In this document: piece by piece, positions 46,864 to 56,081 of the stretch
How the letters are laid out: each line of letters begins with the position of its first letter
Numbering within the stretch: position 1 is the first letter of the stretch
NCBI RefSeq assembly: GCF_007828955.1
Contig: NZ_VIVR01000001.1
Coordinates: 1,798,001-1,862,000 of the forward strand
Direction: 5' to 3'
Source of the DNA: Kitasatospora atroaurantiaca
GTDB taxonomy: Bacteria; Actinomycetota; Actinomycetes; Streptomycetales; Streptomycetaceae
Length of the DNA stretch: 64,000 nt
The notes under the pieces: generated by a model
Seen by the model: the letters and a program-made list of their open reading frames with translations, nothing else
What the model was told of the DNA's origin: nothing
Databases searched by the model: none
Translations under genes and position numbers: made by a program

Positions 46864-48753
46864 ATGACCCGCACCATGGACGCCGTACCCGCCCTCCGTA
46901 AGCTGCTCGACCTGCTCGCCTCCGGCGCCGCGACCGAGGACTTCGCCGACGTGCTCGCCGAGGCCCGGCGCCAGGGCGCGCCGGCCGACGTACTCGCCGA
47001 GATCGACGACGCCACCTGGCTGGCACTGCGGGTGCACCGGACGATGCGTCAGCACCGCCGCCGCGAGGCCGAGCTGACGGCGCTCTTCGACACCGCCGGG
47101 GACCTCGCCGCCTCGCGGGATCTGGACTCCGTGCTGCAGGCGATCGTCCGCCGGGCCCGCATGCTGCTCGGTACCGACACCGCGTACCTCACCCTCCCCG
47201 ACCCGGCCGCCGGGGACACCTACATGCGGGTCACCGACGGCTCGGTGTCCGTCCTCTTCCAGACGCTGCGGCTCAGCCTCGGCGACGGCCTCGGCGGCCT
47301 GGTGGCGCAGACCGCCCGCCCGTACGCGACACCGGACTACCGCACCGACGAGCGCTTCCGCCACACCGGGCAGATCGACGCCGGGGTGCTGGACGAGGGC
47401 CTGGTGGCGATCATCGGGGTGCCGCTGCTGCTCGGCGGGCAGGTGATCGGCGTGCTGTTCGCCGCCGACCGCTCGCCACGCGCCTTCTCCCCCGACGAGG
47501 TCGCCCTGCTCTGCACCCTCGCCGCGCACGCCGCGATCGCCCTGGACACCGCGAACTCACTGGCCGGGACCAGGGCCGCGCTCACCGAGCTCAACGCCGC
47601 CAACGCCGTCATCCAGGCGCACTCCGCCGCCGTCCAGCGCGCCGAGCAGGCCCACGACCGGCTCACCGACCTGGTCCTGCGCGGCGCCGAGGTACCGGAC
47701 GTGGCCGCCGAGGTGGCCGCGCTGCTGGGCTGCGAGGTCGCCGTGCACGACGCCGAGGGCGTGGTGCTGGCCGGGCGGCCCGCGCCGAGCGAGGGCCTGG
47801 CCGAGGCGGTGGCGGCCTCCCGCGCCGAGGGCCGGGCGGTACGGCACGGCGACGGCTGGGTCTGCGTGGTGCTGGCCGGGCAGGAACCGCTCGGCAGCCT
47901 GGTGCTGCACGGCCGCCCCGACCTGGACGACGCCGACCGCCGCCTCTTCGAGCGGGCGAGCGTGGTGACCGCGCTGCTCCTGCTGCTGCGGCGCTCGGTC
48001 GCCGAGACCGAGAACCGGGTACGCGGCGAGCTGCTCGCCGACCTGCTCACCGCCCCTGGACGCGACCCGGCCGGCCTGACCGCGCGCGGGCGACGGCTGG
48101 GCGTGGACCTCGGCCGCCCGCACCTCGTCCTGGTCGCCGAGACGCTCCCCGAGGACCGGGCCAGACTGGCCGGAGCAGCCTCCCGCTACCTCTTCGGAAC
48201 GCGCGGCATCAGCGCCGAGCACGCCGAGGCCGTGGTGCTGCTGCTCCCCGACGACGGCACCGCCCCCGGCCGGGCCGCCGCCGAGGCCGCCGACCGCCTG
48301 GCCCGGCTGGCCGGGACGCCCGTCACGGTGGGCGCGGGGCGGGTCGCCGCCGGGCCGGCCGCGCTGGCCGCCGCGCACGCGGAGGGGCTGCGCTGCGTAC
48401 GGGCCCTGCGGGTGCTGGGCCGGGAGGGCGACGGTGCCTCGGCCGCCGACCTGGGCTTCCTGGGCGTGCTGCTCGGCGACGGGCACGACGTGGACGCGTT
48501 CGTCGGGGCGGCCCTCGGCCCGTTGCTGGAGTACGACGCCCGGCGCGGCACCGAGCTGGTCCGCACCCTGCGGGCGTACTTCGACTGCGGCGGCAGCCTG
48601 ACCCGCGCCAAGGACGACCTGCACGTCCACGTGAACACCGTCGTCCAGCGCCTGGACCGGGTCGAGGTCCTCCTCGGCCACGACTGGAACCACCCCGAAC
48701 GCTCCCTCGAACTCCAGCTCGCCCTCCGCCTCCAACTCCTGACTGACGGGTGA
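46864..48753 (+). CDS. GAF-domain PucR-family transcriptional regulator
   Basis: The 629-residue regulator has a GAF domain (about 75-225, DLDSVLQAIVRRARMLLG, AIIGVPLLLGGQVIGVLFAAD). A middle sensor region follows, then a C-terminal PucR-type HTH (about 560-620, YFDCGGSLTRAKDDLHVHVN, TVVQRLDRVEVLLG). Such proteins respond to small molecules and control catabolic genes. Its most likely target is the bdhA-MFS operon just upstream. ATG 46864 or 46876 may be the start. Confidence 0.9.
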   Translation: MTRTMDAVPALRKLLDLLASGAATEDFADVLAEARRQGAPADVLAEIDDATWLALRVHRTMRQHRRREAELTALFDTAGDLAASRDLDSVLQAIVRRARMLLGTDTAYLTLPDPAAGDTYMRVTDGSVSVLFQTLRLSLGDGLGGLVAQTARPYATPDYRTDERFRHTGQIDAGVLDEGLVAIIGVPLLLGGQVIGVLFAADRSPRAFSPDEVALLCTLAAHAAIALDTANSLAGTRAALTELNAANAVIQAHSAAVQRAEQAHDRLTDLVLRGAEVPDVAAEVAALLGCEVAVHDAEGVVLAGRPAPSEGLAEAVAASRAEGRAVRHGDGWVCVVLAGQEPLGSLVLHGRPDLDDADRRLFERASVVTALLLLLRRSVAETENRVRGELLADLLTAPGRDPAGLTARGRRLGVDLGRPHLVLVAETLPEDRARLAGAASRYLFGTRGISAEHAEAVVLLLPDDGTAPGRAAAEAADRLARLAGTPVTVGAGRVAAGPAALAAAHAEGLRCVRALRVLGREGDGASAADLGFLGVLLGDGHDVDAFVGAALGPLLEYDARRGTELVRTLRAYFDCGGSLTRAKDDLHVHVNTVVQRLDRVEVLLGHDWNHPERSLELQLALRLQLLTDG

Positions 48754-48759
48754 GCCCTT

Positions 48760-48907
48760 CAGGGGCGCGGGGCTCTGCATGATCAAATGCCTGCGCGAAA
48801 CGGCAGGGCACGTGGGTCAGCCGAGGTCAGAGCGGACAGTGCAACGTGCTCACCGTTGGACAGATGCTGCTCCAGGGCTTCCGATTCGCGCAGTTCCCCG
48901 CGCCCCT
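48760..48907. repeat. Long palindromic intergenic repeat, copy 6 (TGATCA variant)
   Basis: The left arm CAGGGGCGCGGGGCTCTGCA is followed by TGATCA and then TGCCTGCGCGAAACGG, so it is split in the mirror sense of copy 4. The right arm CGCGCAGTTCCCCGCGCCCC (from 48886) is canonical. It lies between the PucR regulator and lipB. Confidence 0.75.
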
Positions 48908-49004
48908 GGGGTGCCCATGAGCGCCAGGTGCCCACCAAGTCGGCTTGCACCCGTACGGGCGTACAGTGGCGAGGTTGGTCTCGAACGCCTGGCAAGGAGC
49001 AGCG

Positions 49005-49802
49005 GTGAGCGAGCACGTACGGTTCGTACGCATGGGCATCGGCGAGGGGTCGGTCCCGTACGAGGACGCGTGGGCGGAGCAGCAGCGACTGCACGCGCTG
49101 CGCGTCGCGGACGAGATACCGGACACCGTGCTGCTGCTGGAGCACCCGCCCGTCTACACCGCGGGCAAGCGCACCAACCCCGAGGACTACCCGCTGGACG
49201 GCACCCCGGTGGTCGAGGTCAACCGGGGCGGCGAGATCACCTGGCACGGCCCCGGCCAGCTGATCGGGTACCCGATCGTCAAGCTGCCGGACCCGATGGA
49301 CGTCGTCGCGTACGTCCGGCGCCTGGAGGAGGCGCTGATCCGCGCCTGCGCCGAGTTCGGCGTCGCCACCACCCGGGTCGAGGGCCGCAGCGGGGTGTGG
49401 GTGCTGGGCGAGGAGATCCCGGACGCGGTGGTGGACCCGTCGCAGGTGGTCGAGATCGGCAAGCTGACGCTGCGGATGGGTCTGCCGCTGGGCATCGACC
49501 CGCGGCTCGCGGGCCCCGAGTACGCGGCGTCCAACGCCGGGCAGCGCGGCGACGACCGCAAGCTCGCGGCGATCGGCGTCCGGGTCGCGCGGGGCGTGAC
49601 GATGCACGGCTTCGCGCTCAACTGCAATCCGGACATGACCTGGTTCGACCGGATCGTGCCGTGCGGGATCCGCGATGCCGGGGTCGGTTCGGTCAGCTCC
49701 GAGCTTCGCCGGGACTTCCCGGTCGGCGAGGCACTGCCGGTGGTCGAGCGGCACCTCGCCGAGGTGTTCGCGGAGCTGCCGGAACCCGCGCTCGCCCGCT
49801 GA
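49005..49802 (+). CDS. lipB: Octanoyl-ACP:protein N-octanoyltransferase
   Basis: LipB moves the octanoyl chain from acyl carrier protein to the lipoyl domains of E2 proteins. The 265-residue enzyme shows [18 protein letters not shown], the lysine segment [20 protein letters not shown], and the catalytic cysteine in [16 protein letters not shown] 49005 has AAGGAG about 6 bases upstream. lipA follows after 120 bases, completing lipoate synthesis. Confidence 0.95.
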   Translation: MSEHVRFVRMGIGEGSVPYEDAWAEQQRLHALRVADEIPDTVLLLEHPPVYTAGKRTNPEDYPLDGTPVVEVNRGGEITWHGPGQLIGYPIVKLPDPMDVVAYVRRLEEALIRACAEFGVATTRVEGRSGVWVLGEEIPDAVVDPSQVVEIGKLTLRMGLPLGIDPRLAGPEYAASNAGQRGDDRKLAAIGVRVARGVTMHGFALNCNPDMTWFDRIVPCGIRDAGVGSVSSELRRDFPVGEALPVVERHLAEVFAELPEPALAR

Positions 49803-49922
49803 TCGCGGGAATCCCGAGACGGCTTCCGTCGTTGCCCTGCGAATGCGGGGCCAAGGCCCGGTGAGAGCCGTACAAGCACAGGCGTACCCTGGGGGTACCC
49901 CGTCTAGTTCTAGGAGTCGCAC

Positions 49923-50876
49923 GTGTCCGCTGTCGCACCAGACGGCAGGAAGCTGCTCCGCCTGGAGGTCCGCAACAGCGAGACCCCCATCGAGCGGAAG
50001 CCTGAGTGGATCAAGACCCGGGCGAAGATGGGGCCGGAGTACAACGCCCTGCACTCGCTCGTGAAGAAGGAAGGGCTGCACACGGTCTGCCAGGAGGCCG
50101 GCTGCCCCAACATCTTCGAGTGCTGGGAGGACCGCGAGGCGACCTTCCTCATCGGCGGTGACCAGTGCACCCGCCGCTGCGACTTCTGCCAGATCGACAC
50201 CGGCAAGCCCGCCGAGTTCGACCGGGACGAGCCGCGCCGCGTCGCCGAGTCCATCGTGACGATGGACCTCAACTACGCCACCATCACCGGTGTCGCCCGC
50301 GACGACCTGGAGGACGGCGGCGCCTGGCTGTACGCCGAGACCGTGCGCCAGGTGCACGCGATGACGGCGGCCCGTGAGGCCGGCCGGACCGGCGTCGAGC
50401 TCCTGATCCCGGACTTCAACGCGGTGCCCGAGCAGCTGGCCGAGGTCTTCTCCTCCCGCCCCGAGGTGCTCGCGCACAACGTCGAGACCGTCCCCCGGAT
50501 CTTCAAGCGGATCCGCCCGGCCTTCCGGTACGAGCGTTCGCTGGACGTCATCACCCAGGCGCGCGCCGCCGGGCTGGTGACCAAGTCCAACCTGATCCTG
50601 GGTATGGGCGAGACCCGCGAGGAGGTCAGCCAGGCGCTGGCCGACCTGGTCGGGGCCGGCTGCGAGCTGATCACCATCACCCAGTACCTGCGTCCTTCCG
50701 TGCGCCACCACCCCGTCGAGCGCTGGGTGAAGCCGCAGGAGTTCGTGGAGCTGCAGGAGGAGGCCGAGGAGCTCGGCTTCGCCGGCGTCATGTCCGGCCC
50801 GCTGGTGCGCTCCTCGTACCGCGCCGGCCGCCTGTACCGGCAGGCGCTGGAGCACCGCGCGAAGGCTGCGGTCTGA
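49923..50876 (+). CDS. lipA: Lipoyl synthase
   Basis: LipA is a radical SAM enzyme that inserts two sulfurs into the octanoyl chain. The 317-residue protein has the auxiliary cluster cysteines C56, C61 and C67 ([12 protein letters not shown]) and the radical SAM cluster C82, C86 and C89 (CTRRCDFCQ), plus the C-terminal RSSYRAG. GTG 49923 has AGGAG 6-7 bases upstream. A strong terminator follows. Confidence 0.97.
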   Translation: MSAVAPDGRKLLRLEVRNSETPIERKPEWIKTRAKMGPEYNALHSLVKKEGLHTVCQEAGCPNIFECWEDREATFLIGGDQCTRRCDFCQIDTGKPAEFDRDEPRRVAESIVTMDLNYATITGVARDDLEDGGAWLYAETVRQVHAMTAAREAGRTGVELLIPDFNAVPEQLAEVFSSRPEVLAHNVETVPRIFKRIRPAFRYERSLDVITQARAAGLVTKSNLILGMGETREEVSQALADLVGAGCELITITQYLRPSVRHHPVERWVKPQEFVELQEEAEELGFAGVMSGPLVRSSYRAGRLYRQALEHRAKAAV

Positions 50877-50889
50877 GCGTTGCGACCAC

Positions 50890-50919
50890 AACGGGGTGAG
50901 CCCTTCGGCTCACCCCGTT
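50890..50919 (+). terminator. Terminator after lipA
   Basis: There is a perfect 13-base stem, AACGGGGTGAGCC and GGCTCACCCCGTT, with loop CTTC, starting 14 bases after the stop. The following gap to 51146 holds AT-richer sequence (50990-51030) that may contain the promoter of the small downstream gene. Confidence 0.92.
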
Positions 50920-51146
50920 CGTCGTTCCGCCGGGCTTCTCGGAGGGCGCGGTAGGCCTCCGTCGAGCAGGATGCGAGCGTCACGATTTGTTGTTCATCTG
51001 ATACTGCTAGTAGTTTTCTTGATGTGCGGTGGCTACTGCAGCGCAAGAAGTCAAGAGGCTTTGACCGACAGGTCACCCTCCGGTAACACCGCGCGGTGAC
51101 GATGGAACGGTCGCAGACCGGCAGACGGCGAGGGGAGTTGCTCGGC

Positions 51147-51344
51147 ATGCAGGTACGTATCGGAACGCTCAGCCGTGTGCGGTCGGTCGGCGGTGCGCTG
51201 CGGCTCGCCGAGAGCGCCCTGCTCGCGGGCGGGCGGCGGAACGCGTGGACGGCAGTCTGCGAGAACCGGCGCCATGCGGCGGACCGCGAGCACGGTGCGG
51301 CGCTGCTCGGGCTCGCCCCGGAGGGCTCGCGCCGCAAGGCCTGA
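51147..51344 (+). CDS. Small conserved basic protein (65 aa)
   Basis: The 65-residue arginine-rich protein starts MQVRIGTLSRVRSVGGALRL. ATG 51147 has GAGGGGAG about 9 bases upstream, better than the upstream GTG 51096 or ATG 51102. A small gene at this place between lipA and the DUF4191 gene fits, from memory, the streptomycete gene order. No domain recognized; function unknown. Confidence 0.6.
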   Translation: MQVRIGTLSRVRSVGGALRLAESALLAGGRRNAWTAVCENRRHAADREHGAALLGLAPEGSRRKA

Positions 51345-51411
51345 GTGATCCAGGTTGCGGTTTGGGGGCGCCCTTGGATATCCCGTGGCCATGCCACGTA
51401 CCATGAGCGTT

Positions 51412-52101
51412 ATGGCGAGGGAAACATCCGAGAACCCCGGGCGACTCAAGCAGATCCGCCTGGCGTATCAAATGACCAAGAAGGTCGACACCAAGATCGG
51501 CCTGATCATCGCAGGCATCGGCCTCATCGTCTTCGGCGTGTTCCTCGCCATCGGCTTTGCGATCGACCACCCCATCTACCTGGGCATCCTGGGCTTCGTC
51601 GTGGCCTTCCTGGCCATGGCGATCGTCTTCGGGCGGCGCGCGGAGCGGGCGGCCTTCGGGCAGATGGAGGGCCAGCCGGGTGCGGTGGCAGCCGTGCTGA
51701 ACAACATCCGGCGCGGCTGGAACGCCAACCCGACGCCGGTGGCGGTGACTCGTAACCAGGACGCGGTCTACCGCGCGGTCGGGCGAGCCGGCATCGCGCT
51801 GATCGGCGAGGGCAACCCGAACCGGGTGCGTCCGCTGCTCGCGTCCGAGAAGAAGAAGATGGCCCGGGTCGTCGGCGACGTCCCGGTGCACGACATCATG
51901 GTGGGCGACGGCGAGGGCGAGGTGCAGCTCAAGAAGCTGCAGATCCACCTGATGCGACTGCCGCGCGCCATCACGCCGGCTCAGGTCACCGAGACCAACG
52001 ACCGCCTGCGCGCGCTGGGCGACCTGCTCTCCAAGGCGCCGATCCCCAAGGGCCCGATGCCCAAGGGCGCCCGGATGCCCAAGGGCGGCCAGGCCCGCTG
52101 A
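51412..52101 (+). CDS. DUF4191 membrane protein
   Basis: The 229-residue actinobacterial protein has two N-terminal transmembrane helices (about 28-48 and 52-72: IGLIIAGIGLIVFGVFLAIG, YLGILGFVVAFLAMAIVFG). A cytoplasmic domain follows, and the tail has repeated PKGPMPKGARMPKGG. Function unknown. The start is ATG 51412 (MARETSENPGRLKQI). TACCAT lies 7 bases upstream, so the gene is likely leaderless. Confidence 0.87.
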   Translation: MARETSENPGRLKQIRLAYQMTKKVDTKIGLIIAGIGLIVFGVFLAIGFAIDHPIYLGILGFVVAFLAMAIVFGRRAERAAFGQMEGQPGAVAAVLNNIRRGWNANPTPVAVTRNQDAVYRAVGRAGIALIGEGNPNRVRPLLASEKKKMARVVGDVPVHDIMVGDGEGEVQLKKLQIHLMRLPRAITPAQVTETNDRLRALGDLLSKAPIPKGPMPKGARMPKGGQAR

Positions 52102-52122
52102 GCACCGCCCCCACTCGACACC

Positions 52123-52156
52123 ACGGCCCCGCTGCGATCTCTCGCAGCGGGGCCGT
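52123..52156. terminator. Terminator between DUF4191 and RDD genes
   Basis: There is a perfect 15-base stem, ACGGCCCCGCTGCGA and TCGCAGCGGGGCCGT, with loop TCTC, followed by TTT. It sits between two convergent genes. Confidence 0.92.
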
Positions 52157-52176
52157 TTGACGTCTGTCCGGCTCCG

Positions 52177-52236
52177 GTCCGGATGCGGACCCCGGAGTCC
52201 GGATGCGGACCTCGGGGTCAGATTCGGACCTCGACG
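52177..52236. repeat. Three tandem 20-base repeats at the RDD gene end
   Basis: GTCCGGATGCGGACCCCGGA (52177), GTCCGGATGCGGACCTCGGG (52197) and a diverged GTCAGATTCGGACCTCGACG (52217) follow directly on each other. The third contains the last codons and stop of the RDD gene, so the first two look like duplications of the gene end. Confidence 0.7.
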
Positions 52237-52685
52237 GTGCCGACCGCCTTGTCGTGCAGGCCCCGGGTGTCGCGGTCCCAGACCACGGCGGGCACCACCA
52301 GGCAGAGCAGCAGGGTCCGCAGCAGGACCTGCGGAATGGAGGCCCGGCCGCCGTCCAGCCGGACCACCCGCAGGCCGAAGAGCCGCTTGCCGATGGTCGT
52401 CCCGGTGGTGGCGATCAGCAGGCCCGTCATCGTGTAGAACAGCGGCGTCGTCCACAGGTTGGCCGTCGCCTGCTCACCGCGGGCGAGCAGCCCGTACGCG
52501 ACCAGGCTGCAGAGCCAGCCGTCGACGAACAGCGCGCCGATCCGGCGGCCGGGTCCGGCGATCGAGCCGGGGCCCTCCTCGGGCAGGCCGAGGCGCTCGC
52601 CGCGGTACCCGAAGTCGGCGCCCATCTTCTCGGCGGCGGCCTTCGGGCCGTCGATCCACGATCCCAACGCTTCTCTGGTGTCCAC
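52218..52685 (-). CDS. RDD-family membrane protein
   Basis: The 155-residue protein carries an RDD domain of three helices, with the hallmark Arg/Asp pair in GPGRRIGALFVDGWLCSLVA and the later TIGKRLFGLRVVRLDGG. The family is of unknown function, with some members suggested as ion antiporters. The GTG start at 52685 is divergent from glnA over 258 bases. Confidence 0.9.
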   Translation of the reverse strand: MDTREALGSWIDGPKAAAEKMGADFGYRGERLGLPEEGPGSIAGPGRRIGALFVDGWLCSLVAYGLLARGEQATANLWTTPLFYTMTGLLIATTGTTIGKRLFGLRVVRLDGGRASIPQVLLRTLLLCLVVPAVVWDRDTRGLHDKAVGTVEVRI

Positions 52686-52858
52686 GAATCCACACTATCC
52701 GGGCAGTACGGTCGATCTTCGGCCCCCTCCCCCCGTGGGGGTGAATCGTGTCGCACCGCTTGCCGGCAGTGGTCTGGACCACTGTCGACGCACTCCCCCA
52801 TCCGGCGAAGCGTTTTGCCCGGAACCGTACGCCTTTGCCACCCATTCAGCCAGGCCGG

Positions 52859-52896
52859 TTAACATTCAGGAAACGGTGGAGTCACCGGCCGGAAAC
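52859..52896 (+). promoter_or_regulatory. glnA: GlnR operator upstream of glnA
   Basis: The spacing TTAAC-n6-GAAAC-n6-GTCAC-n6-GAAAC fits the known a-site/b-site arrangement of GlnR boxes in streptomycetes. It lies 47 bases before the glnA ATG. GlnR, the nitrogen response regulator, is therefore expected to control glnA here. The match is seen directly; the role comes from established work in S. coelicolor. Confidence 0.85.
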
Positions 52897-52943
52897 GGCC
52901 GATTCCTATCGTGAGCCACCAGACCGCTCGCTGAGGAGGATGG

Positions 52944-54356
52944 ATGTTCAACAACGCCGCCGAGGTCAAGCAGTACATCGCGGACAACGACATCAAGTTC
53001 ATCGATGTCCGCTTCTGCGACCTGCCGGGCGTCATGCAGCACTTCTCAGTGCCTGCGTCGACCTTCGACCCGTCCGAGACACTCATGTTCGACGGCTCGT
53101 CGATCCGCGGCTTCCAGGCGATCCACGAGTCCGACATGGCACTCGTCCCCGACCTGGCCACGGCCCGGCTGGACCCGTTCCGCAAGGACAAGCACCTCAA
53201 CATCAACTTCTTCATCCAGGACCCGATCACGGGCGAGGCCTACAGCCGCGACCCGCGCAACGTGGCCAAGAAGGCCGAGGCGTTCCTGGCCTCCTCCGGC
53301 ATCGCGGACGCCGCGTACTTCGGGCCCGAGGCCGAGTTCTACGTCTTCGACTCGGTGCGCTTCGAGACCAGCGCCAACGCCTCGTACTACCACATCGACT
53401 CCGAGGCGGGAGCCTGGAACACCGGCTCGGCCGAGGGCGACGTCCGCGGCTACAAGGTCAAGTACAAGGGCGGGTACTTCCCGATCCCGCCGGTCGACCA
53501 CTTCGCCGACCTGCGCGCGGAGATGTCGCTGGAGCTCTCGGCGGCCGGCCTCGAGGTCGAGCGCCAGCACCACGAGGTGGGCACCGCCGGGCAGGCGGAG
53601 ATCAACTACAAGTTCAACAGCCTGCTGCACGCCGCCGACGACCTGATGCTGTTCAAGTACATCATCAAGAACGTCGCCTGGCGGAACGGCAAGACCGCCA
53701 CCTTCATGCCGAAGCCGATCTTCGGCGACAACGGCTCGGGCATGCACGTCCACCAGTCGCTGTGGAGCGACGGCACGCCGCTCTTCTACGACGAGCAGGG
53801 CTACGCGGGCCTCTCCGACACCGCCCGCTACTACATCGGCGGTCTGCTCAAGCACGCGCCGTCGCTGCTGGCCTTCACCAACCCCTCGGTGAACTCGTAC
53901 CACCGACTGGTCCCGGGCTTCGAGGCACCGGTCAACCTGGTCTACTCGCAGCGCAACCGCTCGGCCGCGATCCGCATCCCGATCACCGGCTCGAACGCCA
54001 AGGCCAAGCGCATCGAGTTCCGCGCGCCGGACCCGTCCTCCAACCCGTACCTGGCCTTCTCGGCGATGCTGATGGCCGGCCTGGACGGCATCAAGAACAA
54101 GATCGAGCCGCTCGAGCCGGTCGACAAGGACCTGTACGAGCTGGCTCCCGACGAGCACGCCTCCGTCCCGCAGGTGCCGGCCTCGCTGTCGGCCGTGCTG
54201 GAGGCGCTGGAGGCCGACCACGAGTACCTGCTCGCGGGCGGGGTTTTCACCCCCGACCTGATCGAGACCTGGATCGACTTCAAGCGCACCAACGAGATCG
54301 CCCCGATCGCGCTGCGGCCGCACCCGCACGAGTTCGAGCTGTACTTCGACCTGTAG
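52944..54356 (+). CDS. glnA: Glutamine synthetase, type I
   Basis: GlnA makes glutamine from glutamate, ammonia and ATP, the main route of nitrogen assimilation. The 470-residue protein has [18 protein letters not shown], the metal-site [21 protein letters not shown] and [10 protein letters not shown]. The adenylylation tyrosine is Y398 in [10 protein letters not shown], so the enzyme should be controlled by GlnE. ATG 52944 has GAGGAGG just upstream. It is the last gene of the conserved chromosomal order in this window. Confidence 0.98.
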   Translation: MFNNAAEVKQYIADNDIKFIDVRFCDLPGVMQHFSVPASTFDPSETLMFDGSSIRGFQAIHESDMALVPDLATARLDPFRKDKHLNINFFIQDPITGEAYSRDPRNVAKKAEAFLASSGIADAAYFGPEAEFYVFDSVRFETSANASYYHIDSEAGAWNTGSAEGDVRGYKVKYKGGYFPIPPVDHFADLRAEMSLELSAAGLEVERQHHEVGTAGQAEINYKFNSLLHAADDLMLFKYIIKNVAWRNGKTATFMPKPIFGDNGSGMHVHQSLWSDGTPLFYDEQGYAGLSDTARYYIGGLLKHAPSLLAFTNPSVNSYHRLVPGFEAPVNLVYSQRNRSAAIRIPITGSNAKAKRIEFRAPDPSSNPYLAFSAMLMAGLDGIKNKIEPLEPVDKDLYELAPDEHASVPQVPASLSAVLEALEADHEYLLAGGVFTPDLIETWIDFKRTNEIAPIALRPHPHEFELYFDL

Positions 54357-54364
54357 GGGTGCCT

Positions 54365-54434
54365 CTGACCTGCGGAAACGCAGTTTGATCTCTCATCGTT
54401 TCCGCAGGTCAGCACGTCTCTGACCTGCGGAAAC
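54365..54434. repeat. Hairpin plus a third copy of CTGACCTGCGGAAAC after glnA
   Basis: CTGACCTGCGGAAACG (54365-54380) and CGTTTCCGCAGGTCAG (54397-54412) form a perfect 16-base stem that can terminate glnA. A third copy, CTGACCTGCGGAAAC (54420-54434), follows in direct orientation. Three copies of one 15-mer at the border between conserved order and accessory DNA may mark an insertion or recombination point. Confidence 0.75.
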
Positions 54435-54523
54435 ATCGGCTGGCCGAGTCGTGTCGATTGCTCTGGGGCTCGCGATGTGAAATGAGAGTGCACTGAGTTC
54501 GATCTCGGCATGAGGCGGGTGAA

Positions 54524-55375
54524 GGAGCCTAGCGCGGTGGCGATCACGGCGGGTTTCCAGGTCATTTCTGCGGTGGCGGAGATGGCCTGGATGATGCCTT
54601 CGCCGACCACGATGATGGCGGAGAGGCCGAGGCGTTCGGTGAGGTGCGAGCCTGGGCATAGGCGGTCTGGTCGCGCGGGTGCCTCGGGAGGTGTGCCGCG
54701 GTGCTTCGTGATCTTGTCGACGCGCTCCGGGGTCCGAGTGATGAGGCGTTGGCCGGAGACCGCGAACAGGGCGGTGAAGTCGAGGACGATGCTCAGGGCC
54801 CAGAGCCAGTACCGCAGGGGCGGGTCGGTCCACAGGGAGGCGATCCAGAGCACGGTGCTGCCGCCGAGCTGGGCGAGGGGCCAGTCCATAACGACGGTGC
54901 CGCGTTGCCAGATGCGGCCGGCGAGCCAGCACAGCAGGACGTAGGTGATGATGAAGGCCGTGGCGTGGGTGCCGCGGATGCCGGGCACCGATGCGGCGAG
55001 GACGGCCATGCCGAGCAATCCGAGCAGGATGGTGGAGGTTCGGGCCTGCTCGGCCCGGATGTTGCCGTAGACGGTGAAGCCGGTCCAGGCGATCCAGAAG
55101 GCGCAGTACAGCACGGTGTAGAGGGCCAGGTCGGCCAGTGACGGGGCGTCGTGCAGTACCTGGGCGATCTGCCCTCCGCCGGCGACGACGACCAGGTCGA
55201 AGAACAGCTCGGTCCAGGTCGCGTGCTGGTCCTTCTCTCCGCCGCCGACCTGCGGCGGGGTGAGCAGGGGCCCATAACACGGGCCGCGGCTGTCTTGAGC
55301 GTCGACCGGTGCGGCATCTGGCGCCAGGATCGATCGTGGTCGGACTCGGCGCGGATGCTCGGCCGCGAGGGCCAT
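54524..55375 (-). pseudogene. Truncated low temperature requirement A (LtrA) family protein
   Basis: The frame shows the LtrA family start (KDQHATWTELFFDLVVVAGG) and helices such as LALYTVLYCAFWIAWTGFTV and GMAVLAASVPGI, up to LSAIIVVGEGIIQAISATAE. Homology stops near ATALGSF (54524). The frame then continues without a stop through the glnA hairpin and about 400 bases antisense to glnA, to 53942. LtrA proteins usually run about 100 residues further with more helices, so the C-terminal part has been lost. It is probably a broken gene. Confidence 0.75.
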
Positions 55376-55392
55376 GCCATCCCAGCCCGCTC

Positions 55393-55826
55393 GGGGCGGC
55401 GTTCGCCGAGTACGGGCGCATCGACAAGACCCTGCACCTGCTCGCGTGGGCGAACCCGGTCGACGACACCTACCGGCATTCGCTGAACCGGCAGTTGACC
55501 GTGCAGGAGTCTCGCCTCCGTCTCGCCCGAGCCATCGCGCACGGCGGCAACGGGCAGATCCGGCAGGCCTACCGAGACGGCCGAGAAGGCCAGCTCGCGG
55601 TGCTGGGGCTGGTCCTGAACGCCGCGGTGCTGTGGAAACCTCGACGCCGCGGTCACCGCCCTGCGCGCGCGACGGGCGAGCCGGTGGCGGAGGAGGACGT
55701 GAAGCGGCTGTCGCCGCTACTTACCAGCCACATCAACTTCCACGGCCGCTACGCCTTCTCGTCCACTGGCCCGGCCCAGGGGCGACGCCCGCTGCGCGAC
55801 CGGCACGCGGAGAAGGACACCGCCGG
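55393..55826 (+). mobile_element. Tn3-family transposase remnant (C-terminal part)
   Basis: The frame from 55393 reads GAAFAEYGRIDKTLHLLAWA, DTYRHSLNRQLTVQESRLRL, HGGNGQIRQAYRDGREGQL and VLGLVLNAAVLW, then KRLSPLLTSHINFHGRYAF. These are hallmark segments of the C-terminal DDE domain of Tn3 transposases. Between them the expected LDAAVTALRA is encoded out of frame (about 55635-55665), so two compensating frameshifts or a small deletion disrupt the domain. The N-terminal three quarters and the terminal inverted repeats are absent. Confidence 0.85.
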
Positions 55827-55937
55827 CGAAGGCGCGGACGATTAGCCGGAAAAGGAAGAGGCTCGTGAACTGCCCTCGTCTGTGAGCCATGACACGGAGC
55901 TCTCGGTTGTCCAGGACACCGATCTGCCTATTATAGG

Positions 55938-55951
55938 AGACAGAACTGTCT
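55938..55951. promoter_or_regulatory. TetR-type operator, site 1
   Basis: AGACAG-AA-CTGTCT lies within a longer palindrome (55937-55956, GAGACAGA-n4-TCTGTCTC). It sits 130 bases upstream of the secreted hydrolase gene. Identical 14-base sites occur beside the TetR gene at 58900 (GT spacer) and 58949 (AA spacer). TATTATAG just before it (55929-55936) could be part of the promoter. Confidence 0.75.
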
Positions 55952-56081
55952 GTCTCTCGGGATCGCATGTCGGCCGTTGCCGTGCTCTGCGAAGTGCCGC
56001 CGCCGCCCTGTCGGCGCCGTCCTGCGCCCTTTCCTGCGGAGGGCAGCTCTTGCCGTCCGCCAACTTGTAGGGAGAAAGCCG

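Noticed and set aside
45367..47529. A 720-residue minus-strand frame
   Set aside because: It is antisense to the MFS and PucR genes and shows no protein-family signal.
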